Of a DNA stretch of 64,000 nt, positions 9,112 through 17,883 are shown one piece after another. The notes under the pieces are model-generated. The model saw only the letters and a list, made by a program, of their open reading frames with translations. It was not told the origin of the DNA and searched no databases. Origin of the DNA: Eubacteriaceae bacterium. GTDB lineage: Bacteria; Bacillota; Clostridia; Lachnospirales; Lachnospiraceae. Position 1 is the stretch's first letter; every line of letters starts with the position of its first letter. Position numbers and translations under genes: made by a program. The stretch lies in the NCBI GenBank assembly GCA_902362875.1, contig CABIYF010000010.1, positions 38,547 through 102,546 of the forward strand, in the 5' to 3' direction.

Positions 9112-10416
9112 ATGAGAATAGTAAAAGTAAACAAAGATTCAATTGCAAATATTTTATCAGATTTATTAAAGAGAAGCCCTACAAACTATGGGGATTTTCA
9201 GGATAAAGTCGATGCGATCATCAAAAATGTCAGAGATAATGGAGATAAAGCAGTCTTTGATTATACAGCACAGTTTGATAAAGCGGAGATCAACGAAGAT
9301 AACATTTTAGTTACAGAAGAAGAGATTAAAGAAGCTTACGAAGAAGTTGACGATGAACTGATCAAAGTTATCCGTAAAGCGATCAAGAATATCCGTGATT
9401 TCCACGAAAAACAGATTCAGAAGAGCTGGTTTGAGACAAGAGAAGACGGAGTCATGCTTGGGCAGAAAGTAACACCAATGGAAACTTGTGGTGTCTATGT
9501 ACCAGGTGGAAAAGCAGTTTATCCATCTTCTGTATTAATGAACATCGTTCCAGCACACGTTGCAGGAGTGAAAAATATCATCATGACAACACCTCCTGGA
9601 AAAGACGGAAAAGTTACAGCCAATACATTAGTTGCAGCCAAGGAAGCTGGAGCAACAAAAGTATATAAAGTTGGTGGAGCACAGGCAATCGCAGCGATGG
9701 CATTTGGAACAGAGTCTATTCCAAAAGTAGACAAGATCGTAGGACCTGGTAACATTTTCGTTGCATTAGCGAAAAAAGCAGTTTATGGAAATGTAAGTAT
9801 CGATTCGATCGCTGGACCAAGTGAGATCTTAGTTTTAGCTGATGAGACAGCGAATCCAAGATATGTGGCAGCAGACTTGCTTTCACAGGCAGAACATGAT
9901 GAGATGGCAAGTGCGATCCTTGTTACAACAAGTGAAGAATTAGCACATAAAGTATCTGATGAGATCGATGGATTCTTGAATCAGTTATCAAGAAAAGAGA
10001 TCATGGAGAAATCTTTAGATTCCTTCGGATATATCCTTGTTGTAAGTGATATGAAAGAAGCAATCGATACAGCCAATGCAATCGCATCTGAACATATGGA
10101 AATTATGACAGCCAATCCATTTGATGTTATGACAAGAATCAAGAACGCAGGAGCTATCTTTATCGGTGCATACAGCTGTGAGCCTTTAGGAGATTATTTT
10201 GCAGGACCAAACCATGTCCTTCCAACAAACGGAACAGCCAAGTTCTTCTCTCCATTAAGTGTTGATGATTTCATCAAGAAATCAAGTGTCATCTACTATT
10301 CAAGAGAAGCTCTGGAGTCAGTACACAAAGACATCGAATTCTTTGCAAATCAGGAACAGCTGACAGCACATGCAAATTCCATGAAAGTAAGATTTGAAGA
10401 GAATCAGGAAGGATAA
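9112..10416 (+). CDS. hisD: Histidinol dehydrogenase
   Basis: This 434-aa zinc enzyme carries out the last two NAD-dependent oxidations from histidinol to histidine. Family motifs are clear: YVPGGKAVYPSSVLMN (about 127-142), VDKIVGPGNIFVALAKK, DSIAGPSEILVLAD, QAEHDEMASA with the zinc-binding Q-x-x-H, and GPNHVLPTNGTAKFFSPLS. The length is normal for the family. The ATG follows GGAGGAAAG with good spacing. It lies in the his operon between hisG and hisB. Confidence 0.97.
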   Translation: MRIVKVNKDSIANILSDLLKRSPTNYGDFQDKVDAIIKNVRDNGDKAVFDYTAQFDKAEINEDNILVTEEEIKEAYEEVDDELIKVIRKAIKNIRDFHEKQIQKSWFETREDGVMLGQKVTPMETCGVYVPGGKAVYPSSVLMNIVPAHVAGVKNIIMTTPPGKDGKVTANTLVAAKEAGATKVYKVGGAQAIAAMAFGTESIPKVDKIVGPGNIFVALAKKAVYGNVSIDSIAGPSEILVLADETANPRYVAADLLSQAEHDEMASAILVTTSEELAHKVSDEIDGFLNQLSRKEIMEKSLDSFGYILVVSDMKEAIDTANAIASEHMEIMTANPFDVMTRIKNAGAIFIGAYSCEPLGDYFAGPNHVLPTNGTAKFFSPLSVDDFIKKSSVIYYSREALESVHKDIEFFANQEQLTAHANSMKVRFEENQEG

Positions 10417-10420
10417 AGAT

Positions 10421-11008
10421 ATGAGTAGAAGTGCATCAATTGAGAGAAATACAAGTGAGACAAAGATCAAACTTTCCATTGATCTTGATGGAAATGGAAA
10501 AGGAAATATCCATACAGGCATCGGTTTTTTCGACCATATGTTAAATGCATTTGCACGTCATGGATTCTTTGACCTTGATGTGGAAGTCGAAGGAGATCTT
10601 TATGTCGATTGCCACCATACGATCGAGGATGTTGGAATCGTTCTTGGAGAAGCGATCAAACAGGCAGTTGGAGATAAAAAAGGGATCAAACGTTATGGAT
10701 CATTTATGCTTCCAATGGATGAGACATTAATGTTATGTGCGATCGACTTATCTGGAAGACCATATTTTGTGATGGATTGTGATTTCACCGTTGATCGTGT
10801 GGGTGGATTTGATACAGAAATGGTAAGAGAATTCTTCTATGCGGTATCTTACGGAAGTATGATGAATCTCCATTTAAAGAAATTACATGGGGAAAATAAT
10901 CATCATATGATCGAAGCGGCATTTAAAGCATTTGCGAAATCTTTAGATGAAGCAACCAGTATGGATCCAAGGATCACAGATGTGCTTTCTACGAAAGGAG
11001 CCTTATAA
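10421..11008 (+). CDS. hisB: Imidazoleglycerol-phosphate dehydratase
   Basis: This 195-aa Mn-dependent enzyme dehydrates imidazole glycerol phosphate. The duplicated metal-binding signatures are present: [28 protein letters not shown] and [18 protein letters not shown]. It is the stand-alone dehydratase without the phosphatase domain found in enterobacterial HisB. I chose the ATG at 10421 ([11 protein letters not shown]), which has GGAAGGA 7 bases upstream. The frame extends further upstream into hisD but lacks support there. Confidence 0.96.
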   Translation: MSRSASIERNTSETKIKLSIDLDGNGKGNIHTGIGFFDHMLNAFARHGFFDLDVEVEGDLYVDCHHTIEDVGIVLGEAIKQAVGDKKGIKRYGSFMLPMDETLMLCAIDLSGRPYFVMDCDFTVDRVGGFDTEMVREFFYAVSYGSMMNLHLKKLHGENNHHMIEAAFKAFAKSLDEATSMDPRITDVLSTKGAL

Positions 11009-11009
11009 G

Positions 11010-11372
11010 ATGAGTAACGAAGCAAAACCATTAAACAGCAAGATGAGTTTTGATGAATTCAAACTAAACAGCGACGGAATGTTAACCGTTGTTGTACAGG
11101 ATTATAAGACAAATGAAGTTTTGATGGTCGCATATATGACCAAGGAAGCTTATGATAAGACGATCGAGACAGGAATCATGACATATTACAGTCGAAGCCG
11201 TAATGAATTATGGATCAAAGGAGAGACATCCGGACATTATCAATATGTTAAAGATTTATATATCGACTGTGACAGAGATACTTTACTTGCCAAAGTAAAG
11301 CAGATTGGAGCTGCCTGCCATACAGGAAATTATTCTTGTTTCTACACAGATTTATTAGAAAAAGAGGATTAA
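11010..11372 (+). CDS. hisI: Phosphoribosyl-AMP cyclohydrolase (HisI domain only)
   Basis: This 120-aa zinc enzyme opens the purine ring of phosphoribosyl-AMP. Metal-binding motifs are seen: [21 protein letters not shown] followed by NYSCF within the last third. No fused phosphoribosyl-ATP pyrophosphatase (HisE) domain follows, so that step must be encoded elsewhere, as must hisC, hisH, hisA and hisF. The ATG at 11010 is preceded by AAAGGAG inside the end of hisB, and the two genes are one base apart. It is the last histidine gene of the operon. Confidence 0.95.
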   Translation: MSNEAKPLNSKMSFDEFKLNSDGMLTVVVQDYKTNEVLMVAYMTKEAYDKTIETGIMTYYSRSRNELWIKGETSGHYQYVKDLYIDCDRDTLLAKVKQIGAACHTGNYSCFYTDLLEKED

Positions 11373-11396
11373 GATGTAATCTTTGTGAGAAAATAT

Positions 11397-11425
11397 TTGT
11401 GTTTCTAAGTTCGATTTGGTATAAT
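11397..11425 (+). promoter_or_regulatory. Candidate promoter for the 40-aa membrane peptide
   Basis: Extended -10 TGGTATAAT (TATAAT at 11420-11425) with a weak -35 TTGTGT (11397-11402) 17 bases upstream. It indicates transcription separate from the his operon. Confidence 0.5.
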
Positions 11426-11453
11426 CGATTTTATAAGATAAGGAGGCAAGATT

Positions 11454-11576
11454 ATGACAGCATTTTTATCAGAATTAGTCTCTTATGTATTGAAGTTTGC
11501 GATTCTCTTTGCATGCTCCGCGGCAGGAATTTATTTCGGAACTGGTCGTGCAAAGGCAAAGAAGAAAGAAGCATAA
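11454..11576 (+). CDS. Small single-pass membrane peptide, unknown function
   Basis: A 40-codon frame begins at an ATG preceded by AAGGAGG at a 7-base spacing. The peptide starts MTAFLSELVSYVL, has one hydrophobic helix of about 20 residues (about 8-28, with one Cys) and ends in the basic tail GRAKAKKKEA. It has its own extended -10 promoter and a strong hairpin after the stop. The layout (clean promoter, ribosome-binding site, one helix, positive C-terminus) supports a real gene although it is too short for usual cut-offs. I recall similar tiny proteins in Lachnospiraceae with unreliable names. The function is unknown; by charge the C-terminus is expected inside. Confidence 0.7.
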   Translation: MTAFLSELVSYVLKFAILFACSAAGIYFGTGRAKAKKKEA

Positions 11577-11602
11577 GATCATACATGATTAGGAGAAGAT
11601 CA

Positions 11603-11638
11603 TTTAGCTGCATGAGTTTATATTCTCATGCAGCTAAA
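11603..11638. repeat. Perfect 14-bp hairpin without T-run between the peptide gene and alaS
   Basis: Arms at 11603-11616 and 11625-11638 are perfectly complementary, with an 8-base loop. An A-run instead of a T-run follows on the plus strand, so it is not a standard terminator in either direction. It may protect the 3' end of the small mRNA or act with an unusual termination mechanism. Confidence 0.6.
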
Positions 11639-11698
11639 AAGCCGTAAAGACAAGGTCTTCTTAATAATATAATGAAATGACACTAGGAGGATGAAACG

Positions 11699-14338
11699 TT
11701 GAGAGCATATGGAGTCAACGAACTCAGGAAGATGTATCTTGAGTTTTTCGAAAGTAAAGGACATTTAGCATTAAAGAGTTTTTCACTTGTGCCAAAGAAT
11801 GATAACAGTTTATTACTGATCAACGCTGGTATGGCACCACTGAAACCTTACTTCACAGGACAGGAAGTACCACCAAGAACAAGAGTGACAACATGTCAGA
11901 AGTGTATCCGTACAGGAGATATCGAGAATGTTGGTAAGACAGCAAGACATGGTACATTCTTTGAGATGTTAGGAAACTTCTCTTTTGGAGATTATTTTAA
12001 ACACGAAGCAATTGCATGGTCCTGGGAATTTTTAACAGAAGTGATCGGGTTAGATCCAGACAGATTATACCCATCTGTATATCAGGATGATGATGAAGCG
12101 TTTGAGATCTGGGAGAAAGAGATCGGAATCGCACCAGAGAGAATCTTTCGTTTTGGAAAAGAAGACAACTTCTGGGAGCATGGTGCAGGACCTTGCGGAC
12201 CATGTTCAGAGATCTACTATGACCGTGGAGAAAAATACGGATGTGGAAGCCCAGACTGTACTGTAGGATGTGACTGTGACCGTTACATGGAAGTATGGAA
12301 TAACGTATTTACACAGTTTGAGAATGACGGACACAACCATTATACAGAATTAGAGAATAAGAACATTGATACAGGTATGGGACTGGAACGTCTTGCCGTT
12401 GTTGTACAGGAAGTAGATTCTATTTTCGATGTAGACTCTATCAAAGCAATCCGTGATGAGATCTGTAAAGTGGCAGGAGTTACTTATGGTGCAGACCACG
12501 AGACAGATGTATCTATCCGTGTTATCACAGACCATATCCGTTCAGCTACATTTATGTTATCTGACGGTATTACACCATCAAATGAAGGACGTGGATATGT
12601 ACTTCGTCGTCTGATCCGTCGTGCAGCAAGACATGGAAGATTACTTGGAATCGATCACCTGTTCTTAACAGATATCAGTAAAGTAGTCATTCGTGAATCC
12701 AAAGATGGATATCCAGAATTAGAAGAAAAAGCAGAATTTATCTTCAATCACTTATCTCAGGAAGAAAAACAGTTCAACAAGACAATTGATCAGGGACTGT
12801 CCATCTTAGCAGATATGGAAAAAGATATGAACGAGAAAGGCAGCAAAGAACTTGCAGGTAGCGATGCGTTCAAATTATATGACACATACGGATTCCCATT
12901 AGATCTGACAATCGAGATCTTAGAAGAAAAGGGATTTTCTGTAGATAAAGAAGGATTTGAAAAAGAAATGCAGGTTCAGAGAGAAACTGCCAGAGCCGCA
13001 AGAAAGACAACAAACTACATGGGTGCAGACGCAACGGTTTACGAACAGTTAGATCCAGCCATGACAACAAAATTCGTTGGATATGATGAGCTTACTTGTG
13101 AAGGTGAGATCACAGCCATGACAACAGAGACAGAAGTTGTTTCAACTCTGAACAAAGGAGACAAAGGAACAATCGTTGCTGATCAGACAGCATTCTATGC
13201 AACAAGCGGTGGTCAGGAAGCAGATAAAGGTGTGATCATTAGTGGAGATGCATCTTTTGAAGTAGAAGATGTGATCAAATTATCCGGTGGTAAATTCGGA
13301 CATGTTGGACATGTAGTGGAAGGAACGTTTAACGTAGGAGACAAAGCAGTCTTCACTGTGAACGAGAAGAACAGAGCATTAGGTGCTAAGAACCATAGTG
13401 CAACTCATTTATTACAGAAAGCATTAAGAGAAGTTCTTGGAACTCACGTAGAACAGGCAGGATCTTTAAATAATGCCGAACATTTAAGATTCGACTTTAC
13501 ACATTTCTCACCATTATCAGATGATGAGATCGCAAGAGTTGAAAAGATCGTCAATGAAAAGATCGCTGAAGATCTTCCAGTTGTAACAAAAGTTATGTCT
13601 ATGGAAGAAGCTAAGAAAACAGGAGCTATGGCACTGTTCGGAGAAAAATACGGAGATGAAGTACGAGTAGTATCCATGGGAGATTTCTCTGTAGAATTAT
13701 GTGGTGGTACTCATGTAAAGAATACAGGTGTGATCACAGCATTCAAGATTTTATCTGAAACTGGTGTTGCATCAGGAGTTCGAAGAATCGAAGCTGTGAC
13801 AGATCAGGGAGTATTTAACTACTACCACAAACAGGAAGAAGAATTAAAAGAAGCAGCGAAAGCATTAAAAGCTACACCAGCAACACTGCTTACAAGAATT
13901 GAATCTCTTCTTGCAGAAGTGAAAGAATTAAAGAGTGAAAATGAATCCTTAAAGAGCAAACTTGCAAAAGATGCCCTAGGAGATGTTATGGATCAGGTAG
14001 AAGAAGTGAAAGGAGTAAAACTTCTTGCAACTTCCTTAGAAGACGTTGATATGAACGGACTTCGTGAACTTGGAGATAACTTAAAAGAGAAATTAGGAGA
14101 AGGTGTCATTGTCCTTGCTTCCCAGAAAGACGGAAAAGTCTTCTTAGTTGCCATGGTAACAGATGAAGCACAGAAAGCAGGAGCACACGCTGGAAACTTA
14201 ATTAAAGCGATCGCCGGATGCGTTGGAGGCGGCGGTGGAGGACGTCCAAACATGGCTCAGGCCGGAGGAAAGAACCCAGCCGGAATCCCAGAAGCAGTAG
14301 CAAAAGTAAAAGAAATTTTAGAAAGTCAAATTTCATAG
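11699..14338 (+). CDS. alaS: Alanyl-tRNA synthetase
   Basis: This 879-aa class II synthetase charges tRNA-Ala. Visible parts are the catalytic core with RTGDIENVGKTARHGTFFEM (about 60-80), the editing domain with HSATHLLQKALR and the zinc-binding CGGTHVKNTG, and the C-terminal glycine-rich GGGGGGRPNMAQAGG. The start codon is TTG at 11699, with AGGAGG 8 bases upstream. An ATG directly abutting that site at 11691 is out of frame and stops after three codons with a TGA that overlaps the TTG. A TATAAT at 11668-11673 suggests its own promoter. I saw no T-box in the short leader. Confidence 0.97.
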   Translation: MRAYGVNELRKMYLEFFESKGHLALKSFSLVPKNDNSLLLINAGMAPLKPYFTGQEVPPRTRVTTCQKCIRTGDIENVGKTARHGTFFEMLGNFSFGDYFKHEAIAWSWEFLTEVIGLDPDRLYPSVYQDDDEAFEIWEKEIGIAPERIFRFGKEDNFWEHGAGPCGPCSEIYYDRGEKYGCGSPDCTVGCDCDRYMEVWNNVFTQFENDGHNHYTELENKNIDTGMGLERLAVVVQEVDSIFDVDSIKAIRDEICKVAGVTYGADHETDVSIRVITDHIRSATFMLSDGITPSNEGRGYVLRRLIRRAARHGRLLGIDHLFLTDISKVVIRESKDGYPELEEKAEFIFNHLSQEEKQFNKTIDQGLSILADMEKDMNEKGSKELAGSDAFKLYDTYGFPLDLTIEILEEKGFSVDKEGFEKEMQVQRETARAARKTTNYMGADATVYEQLDPAMTTKFVGYDELTCEGEITAMTTETEVVSTLNKGDKGTIVADQTAFYATSGGQEADKGVIISGDASFEVEDVIKLSGGKFGHVGHVVEGTFNVGDKAVFTVNEKNRALGAKNHSATHLLQKALREVLGTHVEQAGSLNNAEHLRFDFTHFSPLSDDEIARVEKIVNEKIAEDLPVVTKVMSMEEAKKTGAMALFGEKYGDEVRVVSMGDFSVELCGGTHVKNTGVITAFKILSETGVASGVRRIEAVTDQGVFNYYHKQEEELKEAAKALKATPATLLTRIESLLAEVKELKSENESLKSKLAKDALGDVMDQVEEVKGVKLLATSLEDVDMNGLRELGDNLKEKLGEGVIVLASQKDGKVFLVAMVTDEAQKAGAHAGNLIKAIAGCVGGGGGGRPNMAQAGGKNPAGIPEAVAKVKEILESQIS

Positions 14339-14366
14339 TTGACAAATCTCTGGAATGTGATATACT
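14339..14366 (+). promoter_or_regulatory. Promoter of rpsU
   Basis: TTGACA (14339-14344), 16-base spacer, TATACT (14361-14366). It begins directly after the alaS stop codon. Confidence 0.75.
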
Positions 14367-14440
14367 AATCTAGTGCAAAAAATTAAAACCCAAACAGTCC
14401 TATGCACAAGTACAAGACTGGAGGGGAGGTCGGGAATAGA

Positions 14441-14617
14441 ATGTCTAACGTAATCGTTAAAGAAAATGAATCTTTAGATAGCGCTCTTCGCAGATTCAAA
14501 AGAAACTGTGCAAAAGCAGGAATTCAGCAGGAGATTCGTAAAAGAGAACATTACGAAAAGCCAAGCGTAAGACGTAAGAAAAAGTCTGAAGCGGCTCGTA
14601 AGAGAAAATCTAAATAA
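14441..14617 (+). CDS. rpsU: 30S ribosomal protein S21
   Basis: This 58-aa basic protein begins [20 protein letters not shown] and ends in a Lys/Arg-rich tail, the standard S21 pattern and length. The ATG at 14441 is preceded by a GGAGGGGAGGT purine tract; a 13-residue upstream extension of the frame is not coding-like. It belongs to the small ribosomal subunit near the anti-Shine-Dalgarno region. It has its own promoter and a strong terminator. Confidence 0.97.
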   Translation: MSNVIVKENESLDSALRRFKRNCAKAGIQQEIRKREHYEKPSVRRKKKSEAARKRKSK

Positions 14618-14639
14618 TTTTTACTTAATTGAAAAGATA

Positions 14640-14679
14640 AGCATCATTTACCTGGGAACAGGTATATGGTGCTTTTTTT
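14640..14679 (+). terminator. Intrinsic terminator of rpsU
   Basis: Stem of about 15 bp with one mismatch (14640-14654 with 14659-14673), GGAA loop, followed by seven Ts. Confidence 0.85.
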
Positions 14680-14718
14680 CGGCATATATTAAACCAAATG
14701 CCACAAAAGGAGTTTTTC

Positions 14719-14985
14719 ATGAAGAAGAAACCAAAAGAAGCGATCGCCAAAGGACTTTCGCTTCCAAGAGATGTGGTGTTTGGAGATTTTATCATTACCT
14801 TGACAGGAAACTGTGAAGCGTACATAGAAAACTACAGAGGAATCGTATCGTATGATGAGGATACGATTTCCATTCAGGGCAATCATGTTATATTAAATAT
14901 CTATGGATGCGGTTTAACGGTTGATTTTTATTCACAGGAGGCAATGAAAGTCAAAGGAAAGATCAAAAGGCTGGAATATGTATGA
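14719..14985 (+). CDS. yqfC: Sporulation protein YqfC
   Basis: This 88-aa protein of the YabP/YqfC type is predicted to act in the sporulating mother cell. It begins MKKKPKEAIAKGLSLPRDV and is rich in beta strands, with the family features DEDTISIQGNHVILNIYGCGL. I chose the ATG at 14719, which has AAGGAG 6 bases upstream, over an earlier in-frame ATG at 14698. It sits directly before yqfD, the usual pair in endospore formers (yqfC-yqfD-phoH-ybeY order as in Bacillus). Confidence 0.9.
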   Translation: MKKKPKEAIAKGLSLPRDVVFGDFIITLTGNCEAYIENYRGIVSYDEDTISIQGNHVILNIYGCGLTVDFYSQEAMKVKGKIKRLEYV

Positions 14986-15009
14986 TATTCTTTGAAAGGA
15001 GCATGGTAA

Positions 15010-16242
15010 ATGCTTAAGATCCTGCATTTTATATTTGGAAGGTTATATTTTCAAGTCAAAGGATATCAGACAGAGCGTTTCCTAAATCTCTGTGCCAAAA
15101 ATCACCTTGTGTTGTGGGAGTTAAAACCAGTATCAGACGGCTATGTCTTTTTTATCAGAAGAAGTGCGTATCAGATGTTGGCAGCATTAGCCCAGAAAGC
15201 AAATGTTGAGCTTACGTTACAAGGACAAAAGGGATTGCCGTATTTTTTAAAAGAACATAGAAAACGTAAAATATTATTCTTCTCCATATTTTTATGTGCA
15301 ATGATGATCCTTTCTTTTAGCCAGTTTTTATGGGAGATCACGGTTTCAGGAGGAGAAGTATATTCAAAAAGTGATATATTAAAATATGTCACGGATAATT
15401 ACTATCATCTGGGGACATTAAAATACCAGATTGACTGTGATGCATTGGAAGATCATCTGAGGGAAGATTATGATGAGATCGCGTGGGTATCCTGTTCCAT
15501 TCAGGGAACAAGACTACACATCGAGATCAAAGAGACCTTGGACCGCAAAACAAAGCAGAATCCGAAGAAACCATGTGATATCGTGGCAAATAAGTCAGGG
15601 ATCATCACAAAAATGGCAGTAAAAAGCGGGACACCACTAGTAAGTACAGGCGACAGCGTGAAAAAAGGAACAACGTTGATATCTGGTCTGATCTATTACT
15701 ACAGTGATGATTTTACTGTGACACAGACAGATAAGATCAAGGCAGATGGTGAGATCATCATGCGTACCAAAGAGGTATATGAAAATTCCATCCCGGTGGA
15801 GTATTACGAAAAAACGATCACAGATACGAAAAAAAGTATCAAAAATGTATATTTTGGTCAGTATCAGTTTGACCTTCCTGTAAAGAAAAGGCAGAATCAT
15901 ACTAACGTCGTAACAAAGAGAAGATCATTAAAAATAGGAGCTTCTTTTTATCTTCCTATTGGAATCACATTTCAGACGACGGAAAAATATCAACCCAAGA
16001 AGAAAATCTTAACCAAAAAAGAAGCACAGTTCAAATTAAAAAAACAGTTAAAACGTTATCTTGCGAAAAAAACAAAAGAAGGGGCAAAGATCGTTCACTG
16101 TGAAGGAAATTATCAAAAGAAGAACAACCGATATGAAGTGAGGGCATCGATCATCAAAGAAGAAAGTGTCGGAAAGATCCGAAATATCAAGAAATTAACA
16201 AAAAAACAGGAAGAGATGATCGCACCAACGACGGCACAGTAA
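15010..16242 (+). CDS. yqfD: Sporulation protein YqfD (stage IV)
   Basis: This 410-aa membrane-anchored protein has an N-terminal domain of about 90 residues, one transmembrane segment around residues 94-112, and a long extracytoplasmic part with strand-rich repeats, including the HLGTLKYQIDCDALEDHLRED region. This is the layout of the YqfD family required in late sporulation. The ATG follows GAAAGGAG by 8 bases. It lies 24 bases after yqfC, so they probably share a transcript. The C-terminal region is very Lys-rich. Confidence 0.9.
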   Translation: MLKILHFIFGRLYFQVKGYQTERFLNLCAKNHLVLWELKPVSDGYVFFIRRSAYQMLAALAQKANVELTLQGQKGLPYFLKEHRKRKILFFSIFLCAMMILSFSQFLWEITVSGGEVYSKSDILKYVTDNYYHLGTLKYQIDCDALEDHLREDYDEIAWVSCSIQGTRLHIEIKETLDRKTKQNPKKPCDIVANKSGIITKMAVKSGTPLVSTGDSVKKGTTLISGLIYYYSDDFTVTQTDKIKADGEIIMRTKEVYENSIPVEYYEKTITDTKKSIKNVYFGQYQFDLPVKKRQNHTNVVTKRRSLKIGASFYLPIGITFQTTEKYQPKKKILTKKEAQFKLKKQLKRYLAKKTKEGAKIVHCEGNYQKKNNRYEVRASIIKEESVGKIRNIKKLTKKQEEMIAPTTAQ

Positions 16243-16291
16243 TAAACATCAGAAACTTATGAATCAGATCGCATGTATTTTGCCAGTCAGG

Positions 16292-16320
16292 TTGAAAAAC
16301 TTTGTGACAGATGGTAAAAT
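16292..16320 (+). promoter_or_regulatory. Candidate promoter of phoH-ybeY
   Basis: TTGAAA (16292-16297), 17-base spacer, TAAAAT (16315-16320). Confidence 0.6.
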
Positions 16321-16358
16321 ACATAAGAATATACGCAAAGAAGGAGACTGAGTATTTT

Positions 16359-17363
16359 ATGAATCCAGTTGAAATAGAAATGAATTTCCCAGCAGAACAT
16401 GGCGGGAATGTATTTGGGCAGTTCGATGCCTATATGAAGAAAATCGAAAAAACACTGCATGTCAGCCTGATCCTGCGTGGAGACCAGTTAAAATGTATTG
16501 GTACACAGCAGGCAGTCAATCATGCAATCTCTGTGATCGATGAATTACTCGAATTATCCAAACGAGGAAATGTGATCACAGAGCAGAATGTAAATTATGC
16601 TTTATCCTTATCGATGGAAGAGAAATCCACAAGTCTTGTGGAACTTGATAAAGATGTGATCTGCCATACGATTCAGGGAAAAGCAGTCAAACCAAAGACT
16701 CTGGGACAGCAAAAATACGTCGAAGCGATCAAAGATAAGATGATCACGTTTGGCGTTGGACCAGCAGGAACTGGTAAGACATATCTTGCGATGGCAATGG
16801 CAATCACAGCGTTTAAGAATGATGAAGTGAGCCGTATCATCTTAACAAGACCAGCGATCGAAGCCGGAGAGAAGTTAGGATTCCTGCCAGGAGACTTACA
16901 AAGTAAGGTTGATCCGTACTTGAGACCATTATATGATGCGCTGTATGAGATTTTAGGAGCCGATGCATTTATGAAGAATATGGAGAAAGGCTTGATCAAA
17001 GTTGCTCCATTGGCTTACATGAGAGGACGTACACTGGATAATGCATACATTATCTTAGATGAGGCACAGAATACGACACCAGCACAGATGAAGATGTTCT
17101 TAACACGTATTGGATTTGGTTCCAAAGCGATCATTACAGGTGACTTAACACAGAAAGACTTACCATTTGACAGCATTTCAGGGTTAGAAGAAGCACTGAG
17201 AGTGTTAAGAAAAGTCAAAGAGATCGGTGTCTGTGAACTTACGAATAAGGACGTCGTAAGACATCCATTAGTACAGAAGATTGTTGCAGCATACGATCAG
17301 TATGAAGCAGCGAAATCTGCGAGAAAGAATAAGAATAACAATAACAAAAAGAACAGAAGATAG
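16359..17363 (+). CDS. phoH: PhoH-family ATPase
   Basis: This 334-aa protein has a KH-like N-terminal segment (about 1-100) and a PhoH ATPase domain with Walker A GPAGTGKTYLA (about 148-158) and Walker B ILDEAQNTT. A poly-Lys/Asn tail ends it. The family is linked to RNA metabolism, and it is classically adjacent to ybeY, as here. The ATG at 16359 lies 12 bases after AAGGAG, a longish gap; the frame extends upstream to 16311 but that part would overlap the -10 element. Confidence 0.94.
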   Translation: MNPVEIEMNFPAEHGGNVFGQFDAYMKKIEKTLHVSLILRGDQLKCIGTQQAVNHAISVIDELLELSKRGNVITEQNVNYALSLSMEEKSTSLVELDKDVICHTIQGKAVKPKTLGQQKYVEAIKDKMITFGVGPAGTGKTYLAMAMAITAFKNDEVSRIILTRPAIEAGEKLGFLPGDLQSKVDPYLRPLYDALYEILGADAFMKNMEKGLIKVAPLAYMRGRTLDNAYIILDEAQNTTPAQMKMFLTRIGFGSKAIITGDLTQKDLPFDSISGLEEALRVLRKVKEIGVCELTNKDVVRHPLVQKIVAAYDQYEAAKSARKNKNNNNKKNRR

Positions 17364-17370
17364 GAATGTT

Positions 17371-17883
17371 ATGAGTATTATAATCGAGAATGAATACGAG
17401 GGAGAGATCAATATCCCTTATGAGAAGATTGCACATGAGGTTATTGAGGCAGCAATCGATTATGTGGACTGCCCTTATGAGTGCGAAGTAAACTTAATGT
17501 TAACCGATAATGACACGATTCATGAGATCAATAAAGAACAAAGAGAGATTGATCGTCCGACTGACGTATTATCTTTCCCAATGGCAGAATATGAACAGCC
17601 GGCAGATTTTTCAAAGATCGAAGAAGATCCAATGGCATTTGACCCGGAAAGCGGTGAATTTCTGCTTGGAGATATCGTGATCTCCATGGACAAGGTATGG
17701 GAACAGGCTGAGAATTATGGACACAGCCGTGAGAGAGAATATGCATTTTTGATCGCTCACAGCATGTTACATCTTTTTGGATATGACCATATGGAAGAAA
17801 AAGAACGAAAAGATATGGAAAAACGTCAGGAAGAGATTCTGACAAAGACGAAATATACAAGAGATGAAAGAGGTTTAGTATGA
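17371..17883 (+). CDS. ybeY: Endoribonuclease YbeY
   Basis: This 170-aa zinc endoribonuclease acts in rRNA maturation and ribosome quality control. The signature HSMLHLFGYDHMEE gives the three zinc-binding histidines (H-x3-H-x5-H), and DRPTDVLSFPM is the other family block. The ATG at 17371 lies 7 bases after the phoH stop. Its stop codon overlaps the next start (ATGA), so the flippase gene is translationally coupled. Confidence 0.95.
   Translation: MSIIIENEYEGEINIPYEKIAHEVIEAAIDYVDCPYECEVNLMLTDNDTIHEINKEQREIDRPTDVLSFPMAEYEQPADFSKIEEDPMAFDPESGEFLLGDIVISMDKVWEQAENYGHSREREYAFLIAHSMLHLFGYDHMEEKERKDMEKRQEEILTKTKYTRDERGLV

Noticed and set aside
11577..11698. T-box riboswitch ahead of alaS
   Set aside because: Expected in many Firmicutes, but the gap is only about 120 bases. 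It has no antiterminator-like element and no T-run terminator, and I saw no T-box core sequence.
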